From: Thermosynechococcaceae cyanobacterium MS004
GTDB taxonomy: Bacteria; Cyanobacteriota; Cyanobacteriia; Thermosynechococcales; Thermosynechococcaceae
Assembly: GCA_022402525.1 (NCBI GenBank)
Contig: JAKRSB010000112.1
Coordinates: forward strand, 1-64,000
Direction: 5' to 3'
DNA: 64,000 nucleotides
The notes below the pieces were generated by a model. That model was not told the DNA's origin, did no database searches, and saw only the letters and a program-made list of their open reading frames with translations. Shown here piece after piece: positions 54,961 to 63,787 of the stretch; the first letter of the stretch is position 1; every line of letters starts with the position of its first letter. The translations under genes were made by a program, and so were the position numbers.

Positions 54961-55151
54961 GGTTACTGAATCGATAGAGTTGGTTAAACCAAAGGCTTGA
55001 TACGCTTCCCCAAGCGCACGGAAATCAAGGGAATCTCATGCAGGGTGTTAGAAACCTTGGCGTTAGAAACCTTTAAGTTAATTGGTAAAACAATAAACTT
55101 GCCTTACCAATTAAATAATTTTCCAGATGCCAGCAACGAGAGGATCCTGAA

Positions 55152-57209
55152 GTGTCTATCGAAAGCCCTATCGTCGCCTTTACGATTCTCATTGCAACTA
55201 TCCTGATCGTCCCGCCTGTTTTTGAAAAGCTGCGATTACCAGGCTTAATTGGCTTAATTATTGCAGGGGTGCTACTGGGGCAAAGCGGCCTCAAGCTCCT
55301 CGACCACGATTCTGAGACGGTCAAGCTGCTGTCAGAGGTTGGCAAAATCTACCTTATGTTTGTGGCGGGGTTAGAAATTGACCTAGCGCAGTTTCGTAAA
55401 ACGAAAAATCGCTCCATTGGGTTTGGGCTACTGACGTTTATTGTTCCTCTTGTCACGGGGATTGCCATTGGACAGGTTTTTGGCTTTAGCTGGAATGCTT
55501 CTTTACTGATTGGCTCACTACTGGCCTCCCATACGCTGCTGGCCTACCCCATTGTGAGCCGATTGGGTGTTGTGAACAACGAAGCCGTGACGGTGACCAT
55601 TGGCGCAACAATTTTTACCGACACTGGGGCACTTTTGGTGTTGGCAGTCTGTGTTGGTATTCATCAGGGCGAGTTTACACTTTTGAGCCTCGCCTCATTG
55701 CTGCTGGGGTTAATGCTCTATTCGGCTACGGTGCTGTTTGGCTTTGACTGGGCAGGCAAAGCGTTTTTCCGACGCTCTGGCGAACAAGAGGGAAAACAGT
55801 TTTTGTTCATTTTGCTGGCGCTCTTTGTGGCATCGGTGGGGGCGCAGGTGGTGGGGGTTGAAAAAATTGTGGGAGCCTTTTTGGCAGGGTTAGCAGTCAA
55901 TGATGTCTTGGGCCGCAGCCCCAGTCGTGAAAAGGTGGAGTTTGTCGGCAGTGTGCTGTTTATTCCCTGCTTTTTTATTGATATGGGGCTTTTGATTGAT
56001 CTGCCTGCATTTATCAAAACCCTCAGTTCCATTGGCCTCACGATCGCCATTGTGGCTGGGCTCATTGGCAGTAAGTTTGTGGCGGCGCTATTGGCCAAGC
56101 TCTTGTATCGCTATTCCCGCAATGAGCTATTAACGATGTGGTCGCTGTCTTTGCCCCAGGTGGCGGCAACCCTAGCGGCCACGCTGGTGGCCTACCAAGC
56201 GCTAAATCCTGCTGGGGAACGACTGGTGAATGAAGATGTGCTGAACAGCGTCATTGTGCTGATGGTGGTGACATCGGTGGCGGGGCCGCTGATTACGGCG
56301 CGGGTTGCTAGTTTACTGCCGTTGGCACAAACCGCGACGGAAGAAGAGTCGCTTCTGAAACAGTGGGAAGGTCAAGCCCATGATTCAACCCCGCGATCGC
56401 AGCTTCCCTTTACGGTCGTGGTGCCGCTCTATAACCCTCAGACTCAGCGCTACATGATTGAGCTGGCGGCATTAATTGCTAAACATAGCGCGGGACAAGT
56501 CATTCCCTTGGCGATCGCGCGCTCCCATATCCACATGGACGATCCACAGATCGAAGAAGTTCTGGGTCAAAGCCAGCAGCTCCTCCAGGGGGCATCCACC
56601 ATCGCTCAAGAATTTGGCGTACCCACTTGGGCTAAAGTGCGCATTGATGATGATGTTGCCCTGGGCATTAGTCGTGCCAGCCGAGAAGAGAATGCAAATC
56701 TCATTGTGATGGGCTGGAGCCGGACTTTTGGCCTCCGAGCCAGATTGTTTGGCAACGTGATTGATAGCGTTTTTTGGTCATCTCACTGCCCTGTGGCCGT
56801 CACCCGCCTCTTGAGTAGCCCCACGACCATCGAGCGGATTTTAGTGCCTGTGGACAGCCTTACCCAGCAGACCCTCCACACCATACAGTTTGCTCAGATT
56901 TTAGCGACCACCCGTCAAGCAAGCGTTACGCTTCTGTATGTTTGTACTCGCAGGGTTCCGGCTGCCCAGATTGCCCAGGTTGAAGCCCAGCTTTATGAAA
57001 TAACCGCCAACTCGGCTGTTAAGGTGCAAACCATCGTTCAAGACGATATTGTGAAGGCGATCGTCCAAGAGTCCAACAACTTTGATTTGGTTATTTTGCA
57101 CGCTGTTCGGCAGCGCACAACCGCTGGCTTCGCCGTCAGCGACGTGACCACTCAGGCCATCAAGGAGCTGACTGGCTCCATGATTATTCTGGGAGAACCT
57201 CAGAACTAG
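55152..57209 (+). CDS. Cation:proton antiporter (CPA2, KefB/NapA type) with C-terminal UspA domains
   Basis: 685 residues from a GTG with GAGAGG upstream. Residues of about 1-390 form a 12- to 13-helix CPA2 antiporter (LGQSGLKLLDHDSETVKLLS, LMFVAGLEIDLAQFRKTKN, HTLLAYPIVSRLGV, GATIFTDTGALLVLAV). The paired acidic/polar motif TDTGA suggests Na+/H+ exchange. The C-terminal part has one or two universal-stress-protein-like domains (ANLIVMGWSR, and RILVPVDSLTQQTLHTIQFA), which may bind nucleotide and regulate transport. No TrkA-N domain is present. Confidence 0.91.
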   Translation: MSIESPIVAFTILIATILIVPPVFEKLRLPGLIGLIIAGVLLGQSGLKLLDHDSETVKLLSEVGKIYLMFVAGLEIDLAQFRKTKNRSIGFGLLTFIVPLVTGIAIGQVFGFSWNASLLIGSLLASHTLLAYPIVSRLGVVNNEAVTVTIGATIFTDTGALLVLAVCVGIHQGEFTLLSLASLLLGLMLYSATVLFGFDWAGKAFFRRSGEQEGKQFLFILLALFVASVGAQVVGVEKIVGAFLAGLAVNDVLGRSPSREKVEFVGSVLFIPCFFIDMGLLIDLPAFIKTLSSIGLTIAIVAGLIGSKFVAALLAKLLYRYSRNELLTMWSLSLPQVAATLAATLVAYQALNPAGERLVNEDVLNSVIVLMVVTSVAGPLITARVASLLPLAQTATEEESLLKQWEGQAHDSTPRSQLPFTVVVPLYNPQTQRYMIELAALIAKHSAGQVIPLAIARSHIHMDDPQIEEVLGQSQQLLQGASTIAQEFGVPTWAKVRIDDDVALGISRASREENANLIVMGWSRTFGLRARLFGNVIDSVFWSSHCPVAVTRLLSSPTTIERILVPVDSLTQQTLHTIQFAQILATTRQASVTLLYVCTRRVPAAQIAQVEAQLYEITANSAVKVQTIVQDDIVKAIVQESNNFDLVILHAVRQRTTAGFAVSDVTTQAIKELTGSMIILGEPQN

Positions 57210-57659
57210 ACCATCATTTTCTAAAAGTTGATTGTGCGCAATAACTCACTCGACTTTAACCATTTACCCTGGAGGGGATCAATAGAGTACCGGCATTACA
57301 GTCTCTATAAAGCTTTTAGGAATATCGGTCACAGTAATCGACATTCAAAAAGTCAGCGATAGGAATCTGAGCGCCTAAAACGACCGCTCTCAGGGGTCTC
57401 TAGAAAGAGATAAGGTCGAGATCCGAACGGACAACTCCAGCACTCCCCCTCTAATTTCCTTGCTTAAACGCGAGGGGAGCTTGGGCTGAACTTTCATCTA
57501 GCAAATGAATAGAGATAGTGGCGCAAAAGAGCTGGACAAAAGAGCTGGAAAAAGAACTGAATCGAATATTCTCCGTTTACAAAATATTTCTAAAATAAAG
57601 ACGTATTGCTTATTTCCAAGGGCACGCTAAAAGGTGGGACATTAGCGAGTAAAAGGTCT
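57210..57659. other. 450-bp spacer before the minor pilin genes
   Basis: No gene is supported. Direct repeats near 57526-57562 (AAAAGAGCTGGA twice) lie just upstream of the pilin gene. Near 57398-57420 there is GGGGTCTCTAGAAAGAGA. No terminator with a T-run was found after the antiporter gene. Confidence 0.5.
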
Positions 57660-58517
57660 GTGGCATTTTGGAAGCGCAAAAATCGCAGAAGCATCAAACC
57701 TTTGAGGCAGCGGCTAGGACAAAGACTAGGGCCGCAAAGACTAGGGCCGCAAGGACTAAGACCGCTTGGCTTTACCCTCATTGAAACATTGGTCATCATC
57801 CTAGTGGTGGGCGTGTTGTCGGCGATAACTGCACCCAGTGTGATGTCGATGATGGACGGTGTGAAAGTTGACCGCACCATTGTGGAGGTACGCACGGCGC
57901 TTCAGTCCACCCAGAGACAGGCCATTCGGGGCACTCAGGTCTGTACCGTCACGCTCCAGCTCGCTTCAACCTCAGGCAATAATTCTGGATCATCTAGCGG
58001 CTCCCAGAGTGGACTTAACATTGACGCTAATACGGGAATTGTGGATGTGGGCGTGAATTCTGGGAAGGGCAACGGCAATGCATACGGTCACAGTAAAAAT
58101 AATGACACCAGTACTCCTGGCAGTAATACTACGAGCCCATCGGCAACTCCCGCTATCACCAAAAACACGGTTACGGGCACCTGTCTAGCCTCTGGAGAGC
58201 CGGATTTACCAGAGAAGGTGGCCATGGCGACGAATATTGCCAGTACCAGTGGGAATCCAGCAGATGGTATTGACATTCGGTATGGCGTCCTGGGCGGCGC
58301 TGAATTCACGGTGCAGGGACTAGCGACCAGCACCAGTCGGGATGCAAGCGGCAAAATTGTTGCGTTTATTCAAGAGCGGAACAACCTTAAGAAAAAGTGC
58401 ATTGCAATTTCGAGCACCTTGGGGTTAACTCGCGTCGGAAACTATGTGGGGGACACTGACCCTGAGTCAATCACAAAGACAGGCGTTTGCACCGCACTGG
58501 AGTGGAATAAACAATGA
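57660..58517 (+). CDS. Type IV minor pilin, GspH/FimT-like
   Basis: 285 residues from the GTG at 57660, which has AAAAGG just upstream; a TTG at 57606 gives a longer leader and is less likely. A basic leader with tandem RLGPQ units precedes the prepilin cleavage site G37/F38-TLIE, where Glu42 is the conserved +5 residue, then a hydrophobic helix ETLVIILVVGVLSAITAPSV. The exposed part has Ser/Asn-rich repeats and ends in two Cys (KCIAI, GVCTALEW). It overlaps the next gene by ATGA, so translation is coupled. Confidence 0.9.
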   Translation: MAFWKRKNRRSIKPLRQRLGQRLGPQRLGPQGLRPLGFTLIETLVIILVVGVLSAITAPSVMSMMDGVKVDRTIVEVRTALQSTQRQAIRGTQVCTVTLQLASTSGNNSGSSSGSQSGLNIDANTGIVDVGVNSGKGNGNAYGHSKNNDTSTPGSNTTSPSATPAITKNTVTGTCLASGEPDLPEKVAMATNIASTSGNPADGIDIRYGVLGGAEFTVQGLATSTSRDASGKIVAFIQERNNLKKKCIAISSTLGLTRVGNYVGDTDPESITKTGVCTALEWNKQ

Positions 58518-59649
58518 TGCTTAGGCTGTCTCAGTTTCTTCAGCGTTTAGGGTGGCGATCGCGATTGCCCAGGACAGTGCGATATCCAGCGCGCTCAGGG
58601 AAATGGCGTCCAGGACTCTCCTCACGACCGCGCTTGCACCCTTCGTCAACAGCGGGGTTGTCGCTGATTGAGCTACTCACTTCAACCGTGATTACAACCA
58701 TCGTCATTTTGATTGTGGGAAATGGCTTGATGTCTGCGCTCAACGCAACCAAGACTGCTGAAGCTAGAACTGCCCGACGCACAGAACTGAATCGAGCCTT
58801 TGATTTTGTAACCAACGAAATTCGGATGGCAGAGTCTATTAATCGCACCAACAGCCTATCCGCCAGCGCCACCACCAGCCTAGCAGCCGTCGTCCAGAAT
58901 GCTGGTCTGGGTTCTGCTCAACTGGGGAACTTCGGCGCGATCGCCCTCTACCTAGAAATCCCCATTGAGGTTCAGGCCCCTGGGATCTGTCCTGCAGGTG
59001 GCCCCAACGCAGGACAAGCGCCCCCGACTCCCACCGATTACGATCAGGTCGTTTACGACGTCCGCCCTAGCATCCAAGGCTGGCTTGGGCCAAGGTCAGT
59101 GACGCGATATGGCCGTATTCCCCAAAGCAACGGTGTGATTAATCCATGCAGTAGCCCCGTGAGTAGCGATACCCTCATTGACGCCATCTCAACCACCATG
59201 CCGACAGCTCCCAAAACTGTCCCTCACCCGCCGTCTTGACCGGTGCAGAGGGTTTTAGAGCCTGTGTGGATGGCGCGCAGGTTGATTTGTTGTTTCAGAG
59301 CAATGTGGTGGGTTCCCAAGTCCGTCGATTAAGTAGTTCAGCCTTGTCGCGGCCAATGACCGCACGTCCCGCACTCCAGCTCTCACTAGTGCGCCCGTCT
59401 ACCAAAGTGAACGCTCCTGATACGGTTGACCTAGCTTGGTCATGGACTGGGTACAGCAGCGGCACTAACTTTAAGGTGTATCGAGCGATTGAAGGAGATG
59501 CAAATTCACAGCAACAAATTTATGACGGCAATAATCTTGGAGCCTTTGCAATCCTGACTGGAAGTCAGGGGACAAATAACTGCTTTGTCGTTGAAGCCAG
59601 AAATGGAGTAGCGTTGTCAAAAAGCGACACGGAATACGTCATAAAGTAG
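58514..59649 (+). pseudogene. PilW-like minor pilin, apparently split by a -1 frameshift
   Basis: The first frame (58514-59239) encodes 241 residues: a basic leader, prepilin site G48/L49-SLIE with Glu53, the hydrophobic N-terminal helix, and a PilW-type body ending in PKTVPHPPS. The second frame overlaps by TTGA and runs 59236-59649, ending IK. In it the sequence before 59236 is already open from 59182 and reads SSQNCPSPAVLTGAEGFRAC, which looks like the natural continuation. A single -1 shift between about 59182 and 59239 would restore one protein of about 378 residues with a fibronectin-like C-terminus. Natural disruption, sequencing error or programmed shift cannot be told apart. Confidence 0.75.
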
Positions 59650-59804
59650 GCGTGAATTCGATGGAGCTTCTTAAGCCCCTCACCCCAAACCCCTCGCCTT
59701 TGGGAGAGGGGCTTAAGAAGCTCCATTTTGAATTGCCCCTTCTTCTCCCTAGAGAGCAGGAGGGTGGGAAGATGAGGGGCGATTGTTTTTTGTCGAACTC
59801 ACGT
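59650..59804 (+). mobile_element. 155-bp MITE-like element, copy 3
   Basis: Same length as the other two copies. The right end is TCGAACTCACGT; the left end has diverged (GCGTGAATTCGA, two mismatches). It abuts the stop codon TAG (59647-59649) of the pilin fragment exactly. Flanking TAAAGTAG and TAAATTAG are a near-perfect 8-bp target duplication (one mismatch). The second internal hairpin is degraded, so this is likely the oldest copy. Confidence 0.85.
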
Positions 59805-59932
59805 TAAATTAGTGTTCTCAACGCTATGCCGAAGCAGGATTTCCTGTAGCTTTCTCCAGCGCCTAACCCTAAATCCACCAAACTTTAGCGATTCTATAAG
59901 TTTTCTAGATTAAATTTTCTAGATTAAATTTT

Positions 59933-60973
59933 CTAGATCGTTTCATCTTTCGGTGGCCAGTCTTCTTCTTCGCCTTGATCTACTTTATGGTCTGAATGCT
60001 CTGAGGGGTGTGGGCTATGCTCTGTACTAGACTCTACTATCGTGTCCGGCTCTGATGATGATGGCGCGATCGCTTCTTCAGGGATGGATGGGGCATCAGG
60101 ACTCTCCGGAGGGATTGTCTCACTGACAACATCAGAAACGAGTGTTTCTCCGACTTCAGAGCCGCTTTCTACGGGTTCTGGTGCGCGATCGCTCAGTGAC
60201 TCAGCTTCTTCTGGTTGCTCAGCCTCTGATAACTCTGCCTCTGGTAGCTCAGCCTCTGATAACTCCGCCTCTGGTAGCTCAGCCTCTGGCAGATCAGTAG
60301 ATTCAGGCGTTGAAGGGTGAGGTTCGACGGCAGAATCAGCCGGTATTTCTGGAGAGACACTCGGTAAATCCTCTCCCCACGCATCATCCTCATCTGGATT
60401 AGAGTCAGCCGTTATTGCAGGCACTAAATCTACAGGCGCTGAATCCACACTGACCTGAGTCGTCTCTGCAGTCGTCTCCACATTAAAACGGTCAGGCAGA
60501 TCTATTTCAGCACCTGATGATGTTCCATCACTACCCAGCGCGGCCAAGAGTGCTTTGACGCCAATGGCCAAGATATCCTCACTGTCTGGATTGGAGCCCA
60601 GATCAGAGCCAGATTCCGATCTAGGCTCCGAGGATGAGTAGGTTTTAACCAGCCTTCCCCAACCTTGTTTTAGAAACGGAAAAACATCCTGGACGCTATT
60701 TGGAATCGTCGTTAGGGGGGCATCGGAAGTCAGCGCTCGACGTTGCTGAAGAATCTGCCAACCAAACCAGCCAATGAGGGTTGCGCTGGCGATTTGTCCT
60801 AATAATAGCCCCGCAGTGGCATCGCCATTGGTCAACAGCGTGAGGGCATAGAGTATGCCGATACCGCTCCAAATCGCATCATTTTTGCGCCGCACCTCTG
60901 GAAGTAAAAAGCCCGCCAGGTAAAACCCTAGACTGCCAAAGCCAACTATCCAACCCAGAAGAGCGTTCAACAT
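59933..60973 (-). CDS. ycf66: Ycf66 family protein
   Basis: 346 residues from the ATG at 60973 (MLNALLGWIVGFGSLGFYLA); the frame extends 13 codons upstream without support. Residues of about 1-90 form the Ycf66 domain with three hydrophobic helices. The rest is acidic and low in complexity, including the tandem AELPEAELSEAELPEAE stretch. Ycf66 is a chloroplast and cyanobacterial protein of unknown function. The acidic tail is variable in the family. Confidence 0.88.
   Translation of the reverse strand: MLNALLGWIVGFGSLGFYLAGFLLPEVRRKNDAIWSGIGILYALTLLTNGDATAGLLLGQIASATLIGWFGWQILQQRRALTSDAPLTTIPNSVQDVFPFLKQGWGRLVKTYSSSEPRSESGSDLGSNPDSEDILAIGVKALLAALGSDGTSSGAEIDLPDRFNVETTAETTQVSVDSAPVDLVPAITADSNPDEDDAWGEDLPSVSPEIPADSAVEPHPSTPESTDLPEAELPEAELSEAELPEAELSEAEQPEEAESLSDRAPEPVESGSEVGETLVSDVVSETIPPESPDAPSIPEEAIAPSSSEPDTIVESSTEHSPHPSEHSDHKVDQGEEEDWPPKDETI
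60205..60295. repeat. In-frame repeat coding the acidic AELPEAELS tail of Ycf66
   Basis: Alternating 15-bp units close to CTCAGCCTCTGATAA and CTCTGCCTCTGGTAG, about five in all, giving a 30-bp higher-order period. The spacing is a multiple of three. Confidence 0.85.
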
Positions 60974-61134
60974 TGTCAGAATCTCCCAGTACGGTGCTAA
61001 AGAAATGCACAAGGAATATACGCTAACAACACTTTACTGGGTCTTGTTCCGTGACTGATCAGCCATCGGTTCACTGTTACAAGCCGCAACCTTCTGTCTA
61101 AATCACTGCACTATTGGTCACGTTATTGGCCACG

Positions 61135-63717
61135 CTATTGGCCAAGTAGCTCTAAAAGCTGCGCTTCAGTTAGTTGAGGGATGCCGTACTTTTCAGCCTT
61201 TTGCAGCTTGTTTCCCGGATTTTTCCCCACTACAAAATAGCTGGTTTTAGCGCTTGGTTTTTCATTGATGCGTCCCCCAGCCGCTGCGATCAGTTCTTTG
61301 ACGCGATCGTAGCTGAGGCTTTCTAGCTTGCCCGTGATGACAAAGGTTTTCCCTTCTAGGCTAGAAGCTGCTACGGGAGTAGGCTGGCTAGGGGCAGAGA
61401 CTTCCTGGCCTGAAGGAGATTCTAGGGGCGTTCCTTTGTTTGACGGGGGGGGTGTTAGAGGGTGTATCGAGGATTCTGCGTGGGAGTCTGGCTGGATTTC
61501 GGAAGGAGTTTTTGCGGAAGTTGGTGGGGCAGGAGACGGTGAGGGGGATGCGGACGGCTGTTGGGTCGTTAAGTCCTGCACCTGCTGCTGTAAAAATGAC
61601 ACCACACCTTTTGCCATTTTCATGGCCTCGGTGAGCTGAGCTTTTTCTTGCTGGAGTTGGGTAATATCCTGCTCCAGTCCAGTGACAACTTGGCTGGCAA
61701 CCTCTAGCTCTTGCTGCATTTGGTCGCGCTCTTGCTGAAGCGTTTCAAAGTTTTGCAACCATTCTGGATCAGGTTCGGAGTTGACGATGGGCTCTGAATT
61801 GGGGACTGGTTCGGCTTCTCGCTGGTCGAGTGCGGTTTGAAGTGTGGTGACTGTACTTTGAGCGTCCTTGAGGGACTGAGTAAGACGATCGCGCTCTTGG
61901 GCTAGTGTATCTAGCTGCTGCTGAAGGCGATCGCGCTGCTGTTGGGCAGCATCTAACTCTACCTGGGCCGTTGCTAGGGTCTGGGTGAGCTGTTCTTTTT
62001 CTTGGGTGAGGCTGCTGTAGGCTTGCTGAAGCCGTTCTTGCTCTGGCACAGCGGCCGCTAAACTTGCTTCCAGGGTTTGTACTTGCTTGCGGAGGGCGTC
62101 TAGCTCTGCTGCGGCCTGCTCTTGGCGCTGGGTTTGAGCCTGGGCGGTGGACGCGATCGTTTCTTGCGCCTCTTGTAGCGCTTCTTTTAGTGCCAGTTCT
62201 AGCGCCGTTTTTTGCTGGGCGGTAGCCTGAAGCTGTTGCTGAAGATCGTTGAGGGACTGTTTGGTTTGCTGGGCGCTTTGCTGGAGGCGATCGCGCTCTT
62301 GGGTTAGAGTTTCGACCTGTTTTTGAACCGTGGCGCGCTCTTGTTGGCTGGTCTTGAGCAGTTTGTTCAGAGATTCGAGCTGCTGCTTTTGCTGCTCAAA
62401 AGCAAGAGACTGCTGTTCGTCAAGGGTAAGGTGCTCCTGCTGCGCCGCTTCAAGTGCCTGCTTCGCTTGGGTGAGCGCTTGAAGCTGGGTTTGCAGCGCT
62501 TCAATCTGCCGCTGCTGTTCTTCAAATTGCTGCTGTTGCTCCTCAAACTCCGCAATGCTTTTTGCCTGTACAGTCTCGAACGCCTTTCTTTGGGTTTCTA
62601 GCTGAGTGGCTAACTGAGTGGCTAACTGAGCCTCTAAATCAGCTTCAAATTTAGCCTCAAATTTAGCCTTAAATTTAGTCTCCAACTCCGCTTCCAATTC
62701 CGCCTCTAGCTGACTTCTGAGCTGGGCGATCGCTTCCCTGGACTTTTGCTCAGCCTCAGCCAGATCTGCGCTGGCCTGCTGTTGCTGAAGGGTCAGTGTT
62801 TCGGTGAATGCTTGAAGATCGGCACTGAGTTTAGCTTCCTGAGCTGCTTCCCTGGCTTCCTGTTCTTTTAATGCTTCCGCTAGGCTAGATTTTTCGGCTG
62901 TAAGTTGCTGCACCTGCCCAAGGTAGGCCGCAATTTCTGCCTTAGCCTGTTCCTTGTTTTGTTCTAAGGCTAGCTTGGTTTTCTCCAGCTCCACTTGTAC
63001 TACGGCGATCGCATTTTGCTGAAGGGCTACCGCTTCCTGCTGTCGTTGCTGTTCCTGCTGCCGCTCTTGCTCTAGTGCCTGTCTCTGTTGTACCTGAGCG
63101 GCCAGATCTTGCTCTAAGGCGGCTAGTTTTGTCTGTCCCTCTGCCAGAGCCTCTGCCAGAGCGGTCTTTACGTTGTTTAAATCTTGCTCAGAAGTTTGCA
63201 GTTGCGCCCGTAGCGCTTCGACGGCATGCTGTGCATCTTGGGACTGCGTTTCTAGCTGGGTTTTAGCCTGAGTTAGCGTTTCGACGAAGGATTTGAGCTG
63301 ATGCTGCTCGTGGGTGTGGGCTTGCGCGGCCTGCTCTAGCTCTGCCGTTGTTTTTTGAGCCTGCTCCAGCGACTTTTGGAGATGACTATTGCGATGGGTT
63401 AAGTCGCCAAGCTTAAGCTGTAGGGCATTTAGGCTGCTCTGCCCCTGCTGCTGACCCTTGGTCAGGTCTTGATTTTGCTGCTCTAGGGAGGAAACAACCT
63501 GCTTTGCCAAGTCTAGGGCTTCTATTAGCTTTTGCTGCTCTGCGGTCAGGGACTGAACTTTCTGCTCCAGGGTCGCCTTTGCGTCAGCAGCCAGCCGCGC
63601 CTTTGCAACCTGTGCAGACTGTACCTCTTGTTGCTGGCGATTGCGCAGCCAAAGGCCAGCGCCCCCTGCAGTTAATAGAAACAGGCTGGGTAGGAGTGAA
63701 GCGAGGTCAAAGTCCAC
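61135..63717 (-). CDS. Membrane-anchored coiled-coil protein with C-terminal BRCT domain
   Basis: 860 residues. The N-terminus (MDFDLASLLPSLFLLTAGGA...WLRNRQQQ) has one hydrophobic helix, then about 670 residues of Gln/Glu/Ala-rich coiled coil with heptad spacing (repeated QERDRLQQ, LEQAQK and TQEKEQLTQ). A Pro/Ser linker of about 60 residues leads to a complete BRCT domain (LEGKTFVITGKLESLSYDRV, then YFVVGKNPGNKLQKAEKYG, then LTEAQLLELL), closest to the BRCT of NAD-dependent DNA ligase. A BRCT held at the membrane by a long coil is unusual; anchoring of DNA or of a phosphoprotein partner is inferred. Confidence 0.88.
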   Translation of the reverse strand: MDFDLASLLPSLFLLTAGGAGLWLRNRQQQEVQSAQVAKARLAADAKATLEQKVQSLTAEQQKLIEALDLAKQVVSSLEQQNQDLTKGQQQGQSSLNALQLKLGDLTHRNSHLQKSLEQAQKTTAELEQAAQAHTHEQHQLKSFVETLTQAKTQLETQSQDAQHAVEALRAQLQTSEQDLNNVKTALAEALAEGQTKLAALEQDLAAQVQQRQALEQERQQEQQRQQEAVALQQNAIAVVQVELEKTKLALEQNKEQAKAEIAAYLGQVQQLTAEKSSLAEALKEQEAREAAQEAKLSADLQAFTETLTLQQQQASADLAEAEQKSREAIAQLRSQLEAELEAELETKFKAKFEAKFEADLEAQLATQLATQLETQRKAFETVQAKSIAEFEEQQQQFEEQQRQIEALQTQLQALTQAKQALEAAQQEHLTLDEQQSLAFEQQKQQLESLNKLLKTSQQERATVQKQVETLTQERDRLQQSAQQTKQSLNDLQQQLQATAQQKTALELALKEALQEAQETIASTAQAQTQRQEQAAAELDALRKQVQTLEASLAAAVPEQERLQQAYSSLTQEKEQLTQTLATAQVELDAAQQQRDRLQQQLDTLAQERDRLTQSLKDAQSTVTTLQTALDQREAEPVPNSEPIVNSEPDPEWLQNFETLQQERDQMQQELEVASQVVTGLEQDITQLQQEKAQLTEAMKMAKGVVSFLQQQVQDLTTQQPSASPSPSPAPPTSAKTPSEIQPDSHAESSIHPLTPPPSNKGTPLESPSGQEVSAPSQPTPVAASSLEGKTFVITGKLESLSYDRVKELIAAAGGRINEKPSAKTSYFVVGKNPGNKLQKAEKYGIPQLTEAQLLELLGQ

Positions 63718-63787
63718 GGGCGATAATCCCCATTTGCAGTAAGTTCATGGTTCAAGTCTATCCAAAGCCTGCATTAGTATTCCAGCT

